Assembly (NCBI GenBank): GCA_016716405.1
Contig: JADJWK010000002.1
Location: forward strand, 744,001-808,000
Length of the DNA: 64,000 nt
Direction of reading: 5' to 3'
Source: Candidatus Melainabacteria bacterium
GTDB taxonomy: Bacteria; Cyanobacteriota; Vampirovibrionia; Obscuribacterales; Obscuribacteraceae
Shown here one piece after another: positions 50,791-59,811 of this stretch. The position numbers were made by a program, and so were the translations under genes. A model generated the notes under the pieces. It did not search any database and was not told where the DNA came from. It saw only the letters and a program-made list of their open reading frames with translations. The stretch's first letter is position 1; the number at the start of each line of letters is the position of its first letter.

Positions 50791-52215
50791 ATGATCGAAG
50801 GAAGCTTAGCGGATATCAGCCTGCCGGGTTTGCTTCAACTACTGGCGGATGAATCGGGCAGCAGTTACCACATTCATATACGTCGCTCGGGACAGTCTTG
50901 CGATCTCACCATAGTCAGGGGCAGGCTGCGGGTGGCCAAGTTCGGCATTCTCGAAGGTCACGATGCTCTCACCGAAGTGGTCTCCTGGGGCGACGGAACT
51001 TTCAAGATCGAGACGCTGCCCAGGGATTACGTTCTCTCTGCCAAACCCAACCTCGACCACCGGCTGGACCAACCAGGCACCTTCACCGATCAGTTCGCTT
51101 TCCTTCGCCAGGTCAATGTCGGTCTCAACACCGAGATAGTGCCTTCGACGAATTTCGGCACCGAGGAGTGGCAGGCCGCCCTTCGAGTCCAGCCCCTGGG
51201 GAAGTACGATTATCAGGTACTGGGCTGGATCACCGACGGGCGTACCATGCATCAGGCCATGGTCGAGCTCGAGCTCGACCTGCGTATGGCGGTGGGCATG
51301 CTTTTCCGTCTGGTGGTGACGGGCTCGGTGGAAGTAGTGAGACCGGGCAATATCGATCCCGGAGAATACAGGGCCAAGCTCAAAGAGCTGGTCTCGACCA
51401 AGCTCAGGGAGCTTGCCGAGTTTCGCTTCGGTCCCGAGGGGGCCCGGGATCTGGAGATCGAGAATACCATACCTCCTACTAACGGTACTAAAAGCAGTGC
51501 CGAGCGCCAGGCTGAAATCGATGCCACCTGGGACCAGCCGGAGGAGAAGAAGACGGGTACTGATACCCAGGAGCTTCCCACTGTGCCCGCTTCCCTGGTG
51601 GAGACGGCGCCGCCCAAGAAAAAGCGGGAACGAGTCGATACCGAAGGCTCCCTGCCCGAGCAGGCTCCGGTGCCGGCATCGCCCATGGTATCGGCGAACG
51701 ATCATGAAAGCAAGTCTGAGAGCTCCGGCTCTTTCGATCTGCGCCGCACCGATCCACTTCCCCTTGTCTCGATCGATATAGAGCGTCTTCTCAATACGAT
51801 CTTCAAGGTCACCGAAGAGGGCAAGGAAGCCCTCGAAGCAGGCTCCGTCGATGCCATGGTGAAAGAGGTGCTCACCGAGGTGGAGCGCGCCAAGACGCTT
51901 CTCCTGGTATTGACCGACTCCAACCGGACCGAGGCGGCTATCCTCGCCACCTATCGCTACGCCCTCGAGAAGGGTCTTATCATGCATCACGACAGTGTCA
52001 TGGAGCTCACTATCCAGCTCCTGCTCAACAAGCTCTCCATCGAGGAGTATCTTCTTCAGCGCCGCCGGATTTCCACCGATCAGCTCCAGGAGTTGCAGGC
52101 TATCTCGCAGCGTCAGGGGATCGGGCTTCACAAACTTCTCATAGGCACCGGCTGTCTTTTGCCCGCCGATCTCGACAGATTGAAACAAGAAAGAGAGCGA
52201 TTCGCGCCGGAATAG
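50791..52215 (+). CDS. DUF4388-domain protein
   Basis: This encodes 474 residues. The N-terminal DUF4388 domain begins at residue 1 (MIEGSLADISLPGLLQLLAD, then LTIVRGRLRVAKFGILEG). A second unit, WITDGRTMHQAMVELELDLR, resembles the segment after DUF4388 in the 21570 gene. A disordered Pro/Lys/Ser-rich linker follows (TAPPKKKRERVDTEGS), then a helical C-terminus with LLNKLSIEEYLLQRRRISTD and LLIGTGCLLPADLDRL. The last segment recalls the PilB N-terminal/ T2SSE-N helix bundle. GAGG precedes the ATG. It is probably a signalling adaptor. Confidence 0.8.
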   Translation: MIEGSLADISLPGLLQLLADESGSSYHIHIRRSGQSCDLTIVRGRLRVAKFGILEGHDALTEVVSWGDGTFKIETLPRDYVLSAKPNLDHRLDQPGTFTDQFAFLRQVNVGLNTEIVPSTNFGTEEWQAALRVQPLGKYDYQVLGWITDGRTMHQAMVELELDLRMAVGMLFRLVVTGSVEVVRPGNIDPGEYRAKLKELVSTKLRELAEFRFGPEGARDLEIENTIPPTNGTKSSAERQAEIDATWDQPEEKKTGTDTQELPTVPASLVETAPPKKKRERVDTEGSLPEQAPVPASPMVSANDHESKSESSGSFDLRRTDPLPLVSIDIERLLNTIFKVTEEGKEALEAGSVDAMVKEVLTEVERAKTLLLVLTDSNRTEAAILATYRYALEKGLIMHHDSVMELTIQLLLNKLSIEEYLLQRRRISTDQLQELQAISQRQGIGLHKLLIGTGCLLPADLDRLKQERERFAPE

Positions 52216-52285
52216 CCTGACCGCCTTGCAGGCATGGTATATTCGGCTCTTGCTTTTATTCAGGCTTGGTTGCAAGGAGGTATTC

Positions 52286-52450
52286 ATGACCACCAAGTAC
52301 AATCCGCGTGAGAAACGCGCTCGCAAAAAGGCGAAAGAAGGCCGCAAGCAGGCCAGGGTTCGCGAGCAGATCGCCGCCGCTGCCGAAGGCAAACCCGCCA
52401 AACCCAAGAGAGAGAACCATCAAGAAGCTGCCGCCGTCAAAGAGCAATAA
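52286..52450 (+). CDS. Small highly basic protein
   Basis: This encodes 54 residues from ATG 52286, with AAGGAGG at ideal spacing. It is mostly Lys, Arg, Ala and Glu (PREKRARKKAKEGRKQARVR), likely one long helix that could bind nucleic acid or ribosomes. No family is recognised. Only five bases separate it from trpS, so it is probably co-expressed with it. Confidence 0.65.
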   Translation: MTTKYNPREKRARKKAKEGRKQARVREQIAAAAEGKPAKPKRENHQEAAAVKEQ

Positions 52451-52455
52451 CTTAT

Positions 52456-53463
52456 ATGAGAATCATGTCGGGGATGCGTCCCACCGGACGCCTGCACCTC
52501 GGACATTATTTCGGGGCCCTCACCAACTGGGTGGCCTTTCAGAAAGACTATGAGTCGTTTTTCTCGATTGTCGACTGGCACGCCCTGACCACCAAGTACC
52601 AGGATGTCAGCGAGATCAAGAGCAATATTTTCGAGATTGCCCTGGACTGGCTGTGCGTGGGGATCGATCCTGATCAGGCCACGATTTACGTGCAGTCCGG
52701 GGTGCCCGAGATAGCCGAGCTCCATCTCTTGCTCTCGATGATCACCAGGCAGAACTGGGTCGAGCGCGAGCCCACTCTCAAGGATATGGTGAAGATGCTG
52801 GCTGCCGATCAGGAAGAGGCGAAGGATCGGGTTACTTATGGACTGATCGGTTATCCGGTTCTCATGTCCGCGGATATTCTGGCTTTCAAGGGAGAGCTGG
52901 TGCCGGTAGGCAAAGATCAGGAGTCTCATCTGGAATTCGCCCGCAATCTTGCCAGGAAATTCAACGGTCTCTACGAGGTCGATTATTTCCCGGAGCCCAA
53001 GCCGCGTTTCACTTCCACGCCTCTTCTAAAGGGCATGGACGGGCAGAAGATGGGGAAGTCCTACAATAACGACGTCAAGATTGCTGATACTCCCGACGAT
53101 ACCACCAGCAAAATCTCGAAGGCGATCACCGACCGCACCCGTGTCGCTCGCACCGACCCGGGTCATACGGACCTTTGCGAAGTTCCCTGGCCCCTCTACG
53201 GGGTTTTTGCCGATGCAGAGCTGCAATCGGTGGTGAAAGCCGAGTGCGAATCGGCTCAGATCGGCTGTGTCGATTGCAAAAAGCGTCTGGCAGGAGTGGT
53301 CAATGAGTTTTTCGCGCCTTTCAGGGAAAAACGCGAGGCTCTCGCCAGGGAGCCTGAGAAGGTCCAGAAAATCCTCGAGCATGGAAACAAGAAGGCCAGG
53401 GCAGTGGCCGGCAGCACTCTGCGGGACGTCCGGGAGATCATGGGACTTACCAACTGGGCCTGA
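52456..53463 (+). CDS. trpS: Tryptophanyl-tRNA synthetase
   Basis: This encodes 335 residues. The class I signatures are GRLHLGHY (HIGH-type) and GQKMGKSYNN (KMSKS-type). It charges tRNA-Trp with tryptophan in the cytosol. Length matches the bacterial enzyme. Two CxxC-type pairs appear near residue 275 (ESAQIGCVDCKKRLAG), as in some TrpRS forms. No T-box or other leader is evident upstream. A separate trp biosynthetic operon lies 4 kb away. Confidence 0.97.
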   Translation: MRIMSGMRPTGRLHLGHYFGALTNWVAFQKDYESFFSIVDWHALTTKYQDVSEIKSNIFEIALDWLCVGIDPDQATIYVQSGVPEIAELHLLLSMITRQNWVEREPTLKDMVKMLAADQEEAKDRVTYGLIGYPVLMSADILAFKGELVPVGKDQESHLEFARNLARKFNGLYEVDYFPEPKPRFTSTPLLKGMDGQKMGKSYNNDVKIADTPDDTTSKISKAITDRTRVARTDPGHTDLCEVPWPLYGVFADAELQSVVKAECESAQIGCVDCKKRLAGVVNEFFAPFREKREALAREPEKVQKILEHGNKKARAVAGSTLRDVREIMGLTNWA

Positions 53464-53469
53464 GATTTG

Positions 53470-54822
53470 ATGAGCAAGGCTCAAAAACTTCTCGACAGGC
53501 TTGAGCGTCTTCTCGCAATGCTCTACGCCGGACTGGTGTTCGCTCCGATCACCGTGGGCTCGGTCCTTCTCATCGAAGGACTGATCGTCTGGCTTCTGGC
53601 GATCATTGTCGCTTTCTTCGAGAAGGCGCGAACCGGCTCGCGAGACGCGCTCGACTCGCGAATCGGGGGCGCTTTGAAGGCGCCGCTGGCGGTGCCACTC
53701 TTGATATTCGCCTATTGCGTGGCGCTCTCCGGTTTCGTCAACCACGGTCCTTACGAGGCCTGGAAGTCCTTTTACAGTCTCAAAGCGATGATGGTCTATT
53801 TCTGGATGCATCAGGTCCTCTATCGCTACAACTGCGAGAGCCGCAATGTGCCCGGAAATTCTGCAGCTGGAAACCTTCTGGGACTGATGTTGCTTGCCGG
53901 AGCGGTGTCCGGCACCTGGGGAAGCCTCCAGCAGATCCTCAATTTCCATCCTTTCTCCCGCTTTCCCTACCTGCAGGCCACCGGTTTCATCGGTCATCCG
54001 ATGGCTTTTGCCGGCCAGATGGAGATTTCTTCCATGGTCGCTCTGGGCTTCCTGATCACCAGGACTTATGGCAGCCTGCCGGCCCCGCTCAATCGTCCGC
54101 CCATCTATTTCCTCGTCACCGCTCTCAACTTCGCCGGACTCCTCTTCGCCAGCGAGCGCAGTGCCTGGCTGGGTGTCATGGCTGCCAGCCTGGTCCTCTC
54201 ATTTCTGGTATCGCGCCGGATGTTCGTGAAAGTAGTGTTCCTCCTTCTCACTCTTGTGGTGGCCGCCTGGTTCACGGTGCCGGTGGTGAGAGCCAGGATC
54301 GAGCCACTTCTGGCTGATTACCGGCAGGATGTGAGCACGACCGTGCGGCTGCGGGTATGGATGACCTCCCTGGATGTCTTCCGCCGTCACCCGCTGGTGG
54401 GAGTAGGGATCAGGCATTATCCGGCACAGAATATCCCGGAGGCCGTGGTGCCCGGGGTCTCGGATCGTCTGGTTCATGCCCACAGCAACTATCTTCATAT
54501 CCTGGCTACTCTCGGAATTACCGGCTTTGCAGCCTATATCCATTTGATCGTCGCCTCGGCGCGCGCCTGCTACAGGCGCTTCCGCCGTGGTCTTTCGCTC
54601 GGGGAGCCCTTCGACACCGGTCTGGGGCTCGGTTGTCTGGGAGCGGTGGCTACCCTGATCGTGGCTGGTCTTTTCGAGTTCAATTTCGGCACCGGCGCGG
54701 TGCGTATGGCTTACTGGTTCGTTCTGGCGCTCATAGTGGCGATTCCAGGCTCAAATATGGAGCCTGGTCCAGCTGCGGCTCCGGAAGCGCCAGGCGGAGA
54801 GCAGACCCATGATCACCACTGA
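53470..54822 (+). CDS. O-antigen ligase/polymerase-like membrane protein
   Basis: This encodes 450 residues with about ten membrane helices. The Wzy_C-type loop is present: LLFASERSAWLGVMAAS, then RLRVWMTSLDVFRRHPLVGVGIRHYP, and HAHSNYLHILATLGI. These proteins join or ligate bactoprenol-linked glycans outside the inner membrane. The C-terminus is Pro/His-rich (PGGEQTHDHH) and overlaps the convergent MATE gene by 72 bases. The substrate glycan is unknown. Confidence 0.82.
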   Translation: MSKAQKLLDRLERLLAMLYAGLVFAPITVGSVLLIEGLIVWLLAIIVAFFEKARTGSRDALDSRIGGALKAPLAVPLLIFAYCVALSGFVNHGPYEAWKSFYSLKAMMVYFWMHQVLYRYNCESRNVPGNSAAGNLLGLMLLAGAVSGTWGSLQQILNFHPFSRFPYLQATGFIGHPMAFAGQMEISSMVALGFLITRTYGSLPAPLNRPPIYFLVTALNFAGLLFASERSAWLGVMAASLVLSFLVSRRMFVKVVFLLLTLVVAAWFTVPVVRARIEPLLADYRQDVSTTVRLRVWMTSLDVFRRHPLVGVGIRHYPAQNIPEAVVPGVSDRLVHAHSNYLHILATLGITGFAAYIHLIVASARACYRRFRRGLSLGEPFDTGLGLGCLGAVATLIVAGLFEFNFGTGAVRMAYWFVLALIVAIPGSNMEPGPAAAPEAPGGEQTHDHH

Positions 54823-56133
54823 TGATGTCATCGCCCACCAGGCTCCCTGAGGACCAAGCTTCATCTCGATGGCCAGATACCAGGCCAGAGGCAGCCTGAT
54901 TATCCAGTTGGTGGTCACCGTTATCCACATCGGGGTGCGGGTATCCCCGGCGCCCTGGAAGGCTCCGCCGAGGATCATGCCCAGGGCCAGCCAGGGCTCC
55001 GAGAGCGCATTGATGCGCAGATAGCTTGTGACATAGCCGATAGTGGTGGCGTCTTTGCACATGGCTGTGGCGATGGGCTCAGCCATGAGAAAGAGGATGG
55101 CTGCCAGGAAAGTGAGCATGCCGACGCCTATCCAGGTGACATGCCAGCCGGCTTTATAGGCGCGCTCGACCTCCCGGGCGCCGAGATTCTGCCCGACGAT
55201 GGAGGAAACCGCCATGGATAGAGCCATGACCGGCATGAACATCAGCCCTTCCACGCGCATGCCCACGCTCCAGGAGGCCAGAGCCTCGGTGGGCTGCGGG
55301 CAGCGAGCCAGGATATAGAAGAGCACGAAAACACTGGTCGCCCAGGCCAATCGCTGGAAGGCCGACGGAATGCCGATTTTGACTACCTTTCTGATCATCT
55401 CCGGCACTGCCGGGATGATCATTCTCAGGCAGGGCGCGAGCTCCGAGCGACTGATTTTGTAGATCGAGAGCAGGCAGGCTATGGACGAGCCTGTCAGAGC
55501 CGAGAAGGCGATGCCCTGCAAGCCCAGCCCCGGGACCGGCCAGCCGCACTTGATCGTGAGAATGTCCCCGGCGATGCTGATCGATGTGAAGGTCAGAACC
55601 ACAAGAAGGGGGGTTTTCGCGTCGCCGATGGCGCGGAAGGCTGAATTGCTTATGCAGACGACACTGAAGGGGATCATATAGAGGCTGAAGAGGCTCAGGT
55701 AAGCCGTCCCCAGGGTCTCCACCTGCTTCGATTCGCAGAAGAAGCCAAGGGCGAAATGGGAAGCGAAGAACGAGACAGCGGCCAGAGTGGCACCCAGGCA
55801 GACCGAGAGAACCAGGGACTGGGCGGCGAAGCCCTGGGCTCTCTCTCGATCGCCTTCTCCCCAGTAGCGCGATACCAGCGCCGTGGTGCCGGTACCGGTG
55901 GCCATGATGAAAAGCAGGAACATGAAGATGATCTGCTCCGATAGACCCACTGCTGCCTGGTGGGCAGAGCCCAGGGTGCCGGCCATGGTGACGTCGGTTA
56001 TGCCGACCAGAGAGTTGGCCACAGTGGTGAGCAGGAGCGGCCACGACATTATCCAGATGGCGCGCCAGAGGCTTCCGGCTACCAGGGGTGCCTCTTTCTT
56101 GTCGGGCGGAGTTAGAGCGTCGAGAGCGGTCAT
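54751..56133 (-). CDS. MATE-family efflux transporter
   Basis: This encodes 460 residues with 12 membrane helices. The N-half starts IMSWPLLLTTVANSLVGITD and the second half repeats the fold. A conserved GTGTTALVSRYWGEGD and GGAFQGAGDTRTPMWI are present. MATE proteins export cationic drugs or metabolites in exchange for Na+ or H+. Its 3' end overlaps the O-antigen ligase-like gene by 72 bases on the opposite strand, with both frames intact. Confidence 0.92.
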   Translation of the reverse strand: MTALDALTPPDKKEAPLVAGSLWRAIWIMSWPLLLTTVANSLVGITDVTMAGTLGSAHQAAVGLSEQIIFMFLLFIMATGTGTTALVSRYWGEGDRERAQGFAAQSLVLSVCLGATLAAVSFFASHFALGFFCESKQVETLGTAYLSLFSLYMIPFSVVCISNSAFRAIGDAKTPLLVVLTFTSISIAGDILTIKCGWPVPGLGLQGIAFSALTGSSIACLLSIYKISRSELAPCLRMIIPAVPEMIRKVVKIGIPSAFQRLAWATSVFVLFYILARCPQPTEALASWSVGMRVEGLMFMPVMALSMAVSSIVGQNLGAREVERAYKAGWHVTWIGVGMLTFLAAILFLMAEPIATAMCKDATTIGYVTSYLRINALSEPWLALGMILGGAFQGAGDTRTPMWITVTTNWIIRLPLAWYLAIEMKLGPQGAWWAMTSSVVIMGLLSAWRFRSRSWTRLHI

Positions 56134-56247
56134 GTTCGAGTAGGAATTAGTTTAGCCGGTATTTACAACATGAGAGGGCTTACCTGAAAGCAGCACTAAT
56201 AGTCTGATATATATAAGACTTCGCTTGGTCAGTCAGTCGGGGGAGAG

Positions 56248-56853
56248 ATGGTTAAACTTCACAGCAAGATCTATGGTTGGAAATATGTGTGGATGGAGTT
56301 CTCGCAGGAGTTCAAGGCCGAGGTCGAGGATCCCAACCCTGACTCCAGCCACACCGAGATGAGCCTCATGGTGCCCATTGCCGAGACTAACTGGAGCCTG
56401 GTCTATACCATGCATCCCGGCGGCAAGGGCAAAGGCGATTTCTCCACGGTGGAAGCGTGCTACAAGCCGGTGGGCGATTTCAAGTTCGCCATCCATCCGG
56501 AAGGATTCATCCAGGGCTTCCAGAAGCTTCTGGGCATGCAGGATATCGTCATCGGTCACGGCGACTTCGACAGGGCGTTCATCATCAAGGGCAATGACGA
56601 GAGCCTGGTCAAAGAGCTCTTCGACGACGCCGCCCTGCGCCGCCTCATCCTGGACGAGCCCACCATCCAGCTCTGGGCCGATTGCGACAATACCGATTCG
56701 GCTCCTTCCAGGCGAGCCCTGCGTGACAACTGCAATATCCTCTCCGCGAGGGTAAAAGGCGCTATCGATGACTTCGAGCGTCTGAACAACTTCTACAAGC
56801 TCATGAACCGCACCCTCAGCAGCCTCTGCCGGATACAGGCGGCGGAAGCCTGA
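56248..56853 (+). CDS. Hypothetical soluble protein
   Basis: This encodes 201 residues with no signal or membrane segment. GGGGGAGAG lies directly upstream of the ATG. Beta-strand segments dominate (MSLMVPIAETNWSLVYTM), then FDRAFIIKGNDESLVKELFD and LRRLILDEPTIQLWADCD, with a C-terminal helix (GAIDDFERLNNFYKLMNRTL). It resembles the F-x-x-x-F-V-V-K-x-D block of DUF3137-like proteins, but this is a guess. It converges with the channel gene, 11 bases apart. Confidence 0.6.
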   Translation: MVKLHSKIYGWKYVWMEFSQEFKAEVEDPNPDSSHTEMSLMVPIAETNWSLVYTMHPGGKGKGDFSTVEACYKPVGDFKFAIHPEGFIQGFQKLLGMQDIVIGHGDFDRAFIIKGNDESLVKELFDDAALRRLILDEPTIQLWADCDNTDSAPSRRALRDNCNILSARVKGAIDDFERLNNFYKLMNRTLSSLCRIQAAEA

Positions 56854-56864
56854 GCCATCCGCAT

Positions 56865-57809
56865 CTAGCGGTTGATCTTCACTGCCGAGAGCCTGGTTCC
56901 GCAGTGCTTGCAGAAAGCGGCGTCTTCTTCATGTCCTTTGGCGCCGCAATTATTGCAGTTCTTCAAGAGGGTATAGCTCCGCCCCGCCTTGTGCATCTCC
57001 ACGGAGACTATGCCTGTCGGGACGGCGATTATTCCGTAGCCGAGGATCATGACTGTGCAGGCGAGAATCTGTCCGAGCACCGTGGTCGGCGCGATATCGC
57101 CGTAACCCACGGTGGTGAGGGTGACGATCGCCCAGTAGATACTGCGCGGTATCGAGGTGAAGCCGTTTTCTCCGCCTTCGATCAAATACATCAGGGCGCC
57201 GATGATTGTCACCATTGATAGAACCGCGAAGAGAAAGACCATGATTTTCGGTCCGCTCGATCTGACGGCCAGCGACATCACTTCGGCTTCTTTGAGATAG
57301 CGACCGAGCTTCAAGATCCTGAAGAGTCTCAGGAGTCTCAGGGTGCGGACGATGATCAGATACTGGGCGCCTGCGAGAAAGATACCGATATAGGAAGGAA
57401 TGATGGCTATAAGATCGATAATGCCGAAAAAGCTCCTCAGATACTTGATCCGGTTGGTAGAGCAGTAGATCCGGAGCAGGTACTCGAGGGTGAACATCAC
57501 TGTGAAAGTCCATTCCAGAACAGTGAAAAGCCTCGCATGAACTGCATTGATCGAGCGCACGCTGTCGAGGAGCACCACGATTATACTGCCGAGAATGGCG
57601 ATCAATAGCCAGATGTCGAAGGCTCTTCCGGCGAAGGTGTCAGTCTCGAAGATGATCTTGTAGAGCCGGTCCTTGATCTTGTTGCCTGACTGTTTCTCGA
57701 ACCCCGGCTCGAGTAGCATCTCGGGCTCGGAGGCTAGATCGCTCTTCTCAGCCGCCCCGGTTTGCGGTCGGGGCTTCTCCTCGGGCTCTGTATCTATGGA
57801 TTCGCTCAC
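56865..57809 (-). CDS. Voltage-gated potassium-type channel with C-terminal zinc ribbon
   Basis: This encodes 314 residues from GTG 57809. Six membrane helices are visible. S4 is Arg-rich (IIVRTLRLLRLFRILKLGRY), and the pore has the K+ filter TTVGYGD. The C-terminus carries two zinc Cys pairs (CNNCG ... CKHCG). The GTG overlaps the trpA TGA stop as GTGA, so it is likely translated with the trp operon. A link between K+ flux and tryptophan synthesis is not established; co-placement may be a chance fusion. Confidence 0.9.
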   Translation of the reverse strand: MSESIDTEPEEKPRPQTGAAEKSDLASEPEMLLEPGFEKQSGNKIKDRLYKIIFETDTFAGRAFDIWLLIAILGSIIVVLLDSVRSINAVHARLFTVLEWTFTVMFTLEYLLRIYCSTNRIKYLRSFFGIIDLIAIIPSYIGIFLAGAQYLIIVRTLRLLRLFRILKLGRYLKEAEVMSLAVRSSGPKIMVFLFAVLSMVTIIGALMYLIEGGENGFTSIPRSIYWAIVTLTTVGYGDIAPTTVLGQILACTVMILGYGIIAVPTGIVSVEMHKAGRSYTLLKNCNNCGAKGHEEDAAFCKHCGTRLSAVKINR

Positions 57810-58624
57810 GATACATGATTATAGCTCATGGCATTCTTGAGATCGGAGACGAAATTCGTCAGGGCATGCGGCATCTCGCCTTCTTCGCATCGGTCGATTA
57901 TGTCGATAATCTTCGAGCCGACTATAACCCCGTCGGCTCCCATCGCCACCATGGAGCGAGCCTGCTCGCTCCTGGTGATCCCGAATCCGACCAGCACCGG
58001 CAGGGGAGTCTGCTCTCGCACAGCCTCCAGGCTATCTCTGAGCGTGCCCTGATAAGCAGATGATAGCCCGGTGATCCCGGCTCTCGAGACCAGGTACACG
58101 AAGCCCGCCCCCATGGCGCAGACGGTCCGCAGCCGCTGCCCGGCAGTCAGCGGCGAGACCAGCATCACCGGCGCCAGACCGAGATCTTTCATATGGGGCT
58201 CGACTTCGTGATATTCCTCCGGGGGCAAGTCGACTATGGTCATGCCGTCGATGCCTGACTCTTTCATTTCACTGAGAAATCTCGGGATGCCTCTTTTGAG
58301 CATCGGGTTGAAGTAGGTCAGAAGGCTCAGGGGAAGCGGAGGAGCGAGCTCCCGCAGGATCCCGATGAGCTCGAGGGCCTGGTCGACGGTCTGCCCGGAT
58401 TCCAGAACGGCGCGGTCGGCATTCTCGATTATGGGTCCGTCGGCTAGCGGATCGGAAAAGGGCAGACCGAGCTCGAGAGCCGTGGCACCACCTTCGATAA
58501 GGGCCTTTGCAGCTTCGAGAAAACGCCTCCTGTCCGGATAGCCCAGCACCAGAAACGGTACTACAGCCTTCTCGCCTCTCTTTTTCAGGACTGCCATCGT
58601 CTCGCTCAGTCTATCCGGCATCAT
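57806..58624 (-). CDS. trpA: Tryptophan synthase alpha chain
   Basis: This encodes 272 residues. The catalytic Glu lies in LELGLPFSDPLADGP and the conserved Asp follows it. The C-terminal phosphate-binding part is present (GFGITRSEQARSM, GADGVIVGSKII). TrpA cleaves indole-3-glycerol phosphate to indole for TrpB. The start overlaps the trpB stop as ATGA. Confidence 0.96.
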   Translation of the reverse strand: MMPDRLSETMAVLKKRGEKAVVPFLVLGYPDRRRFLEAAKALIEGGATALELGLPFSDPLADGPIIENADRAVLESGQTVDQALELIGILRELAPPLPLSLLTYFNPMLKRGIPRFLSEMKESGIDGMTIVDLPPEEYHEVEPHMKDLGLAPVMLVSPLTAGQRLRTVCAMGAGFVYLVSRAGITGLSSAYQGTLRDSLEAVREQTPLPVLVGFGITRSEQARSMVAMGADGVIVGSKIIDIIDRCEEGEMPHALTNFVSDLKNAMSYNHVS

Positions 58625-59811
58625 TTCTTCTCCTCACGCAGAAACCGCTCTACTGTATGCAGGTCCTTGTCACCTCTGCCCGAAAGGTTGACGACTATGT
58701 CGGTGCCGGGATCGCAGCCGGCGGCGAGCTTCTTCGCGCAGGCCAGGGCATGGGAGCTTTCCAGGGCAGGAATGATCCCCTCGGCGGTGGTCAGATCGAG
58801 GAAAGCGGCGACGGCCTCGCTGTCGGTGACGCCTTCGTAGCTTACCCGGCCCCGCTCCTTGAGATGGGCGTGCTCGGGTCCCACCGAGGGGTAGTCGAGA
58901 CCGGCGGCGATGCTGTGGGCTTCGAGGATCTGACCGTCCGTATCTTGTAGAACCATGCTCTTCATGCCATGCAGGGCTCCCGGACTGCCGTGACCGAGGA
59001 CGGCTCCGTGCCTGCCGGAAGCGAGCCCTTCACCGAGAGGCTCCACGCCGGTGAGCCGCACTCTCTGGTCGAGCCCGTCGTCGAGGAAAGCAGCAAAGGC
59101 GCCGATGGCGTTGCTGCCGCCCCCCACGCAGGCCACCACATGGTCCGGGAGCTTGTTTCTTAGCTGTCTGAACTGCTCTCTTATCTCTTCGCCAATCACT
59201 TTCTGGAACCGCCTAACCATGGTCGGGTAGGGGTGAGGGCCGGCGGCGGTGCCGATCAGGTAATAAGTATTCTCGAGGTTGGCGACCCAGTCGCGCAGGG
59301 CTTCATTGATCGCGTCCTTGAGAGTGCGGGAGCCAGTCTCCACTGCGATCACTCGAGCGCCCAGCAGTTTCATCCTGAGGACGTTCTGGTGCTGGCGCTC
59401 GATATCCAGGGCGCCCATATAGATGGACACCGGCATTCCCAGAAGCGCTCCGACCATGGCCGTGGCGACTCCGTGCTGACCGGCGCCGGTCTCGGCGATG
59501 ATTCTCTTTTTGCCCATGGAGCGCGCGAGCAGTCCCTGACCGAGAGCGTTATTGGTCTTGTGCGCGCCGCCGTGCAAGAGGTCCTCGCGCTTCAGATAGA
59601 TATTGGCGCCGTAGAGCTCAGTCAAATTGGCGGCGTGGTAGAGCGGGGTCGGGCGCCCCGCGTATGTTGACAGGAGGCAGTCCAGCTCCTCGATGAACGC
59701 TCGATCTTCGCGTGCGGCGCTGAAGGCGGTCTCGAGCTCGCTGAGAGCCGGAATCAGGGTCTCGGGCACATAGATGCCGCCATAAGTACCGTATCTGGTG
59801 TCAAGAATCAT
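58621..59811 (-). CDS. trpB: Tryptophan synthase beta chain
   Basis: This encodes 396 residues. The PLP Lys is in HGGAHKTNNALGQ, and the phosphate-binding loop is GGGSNAIG. It condenses indole with serine to make tryptophan. The start overlaps the end of trpF by 11 bases. Confidence 0.97.
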   Translation of the reverse strand: MILDTRYGTYGGIYVPETLIPALSELETAFSAAREDRAFIEELDCLLSTYAGRPTPLYHAANLTELYGANIYLKREDLLHGGAHKTNNALGQGLLARSMGKKRIIAETGAGQHGVATAMVGALLGMPVSIYMGALDIERQHQNVLRMKLLGARVIAVETGSRTLKDAINEALRDWVANLENTYYLIGTAAGPHPYPTMVRRFQKVIGEEIREQFRQLRNKLPDHVVACVGGGSNAIGAFAAFLDDGLDQRVRLTGVEPLGEGLASGRHGAVLGHGSPGALHGMKSMVLQDTDGQILEAHSIAAGLDYPSVGPEHAHLKERGRVSYEGVTDSEAVAAFLDLTTAEGIIPALESSHALACAKKLAAGCDPGTDIVVNLSGRGDKDLHTVERFLREEKK

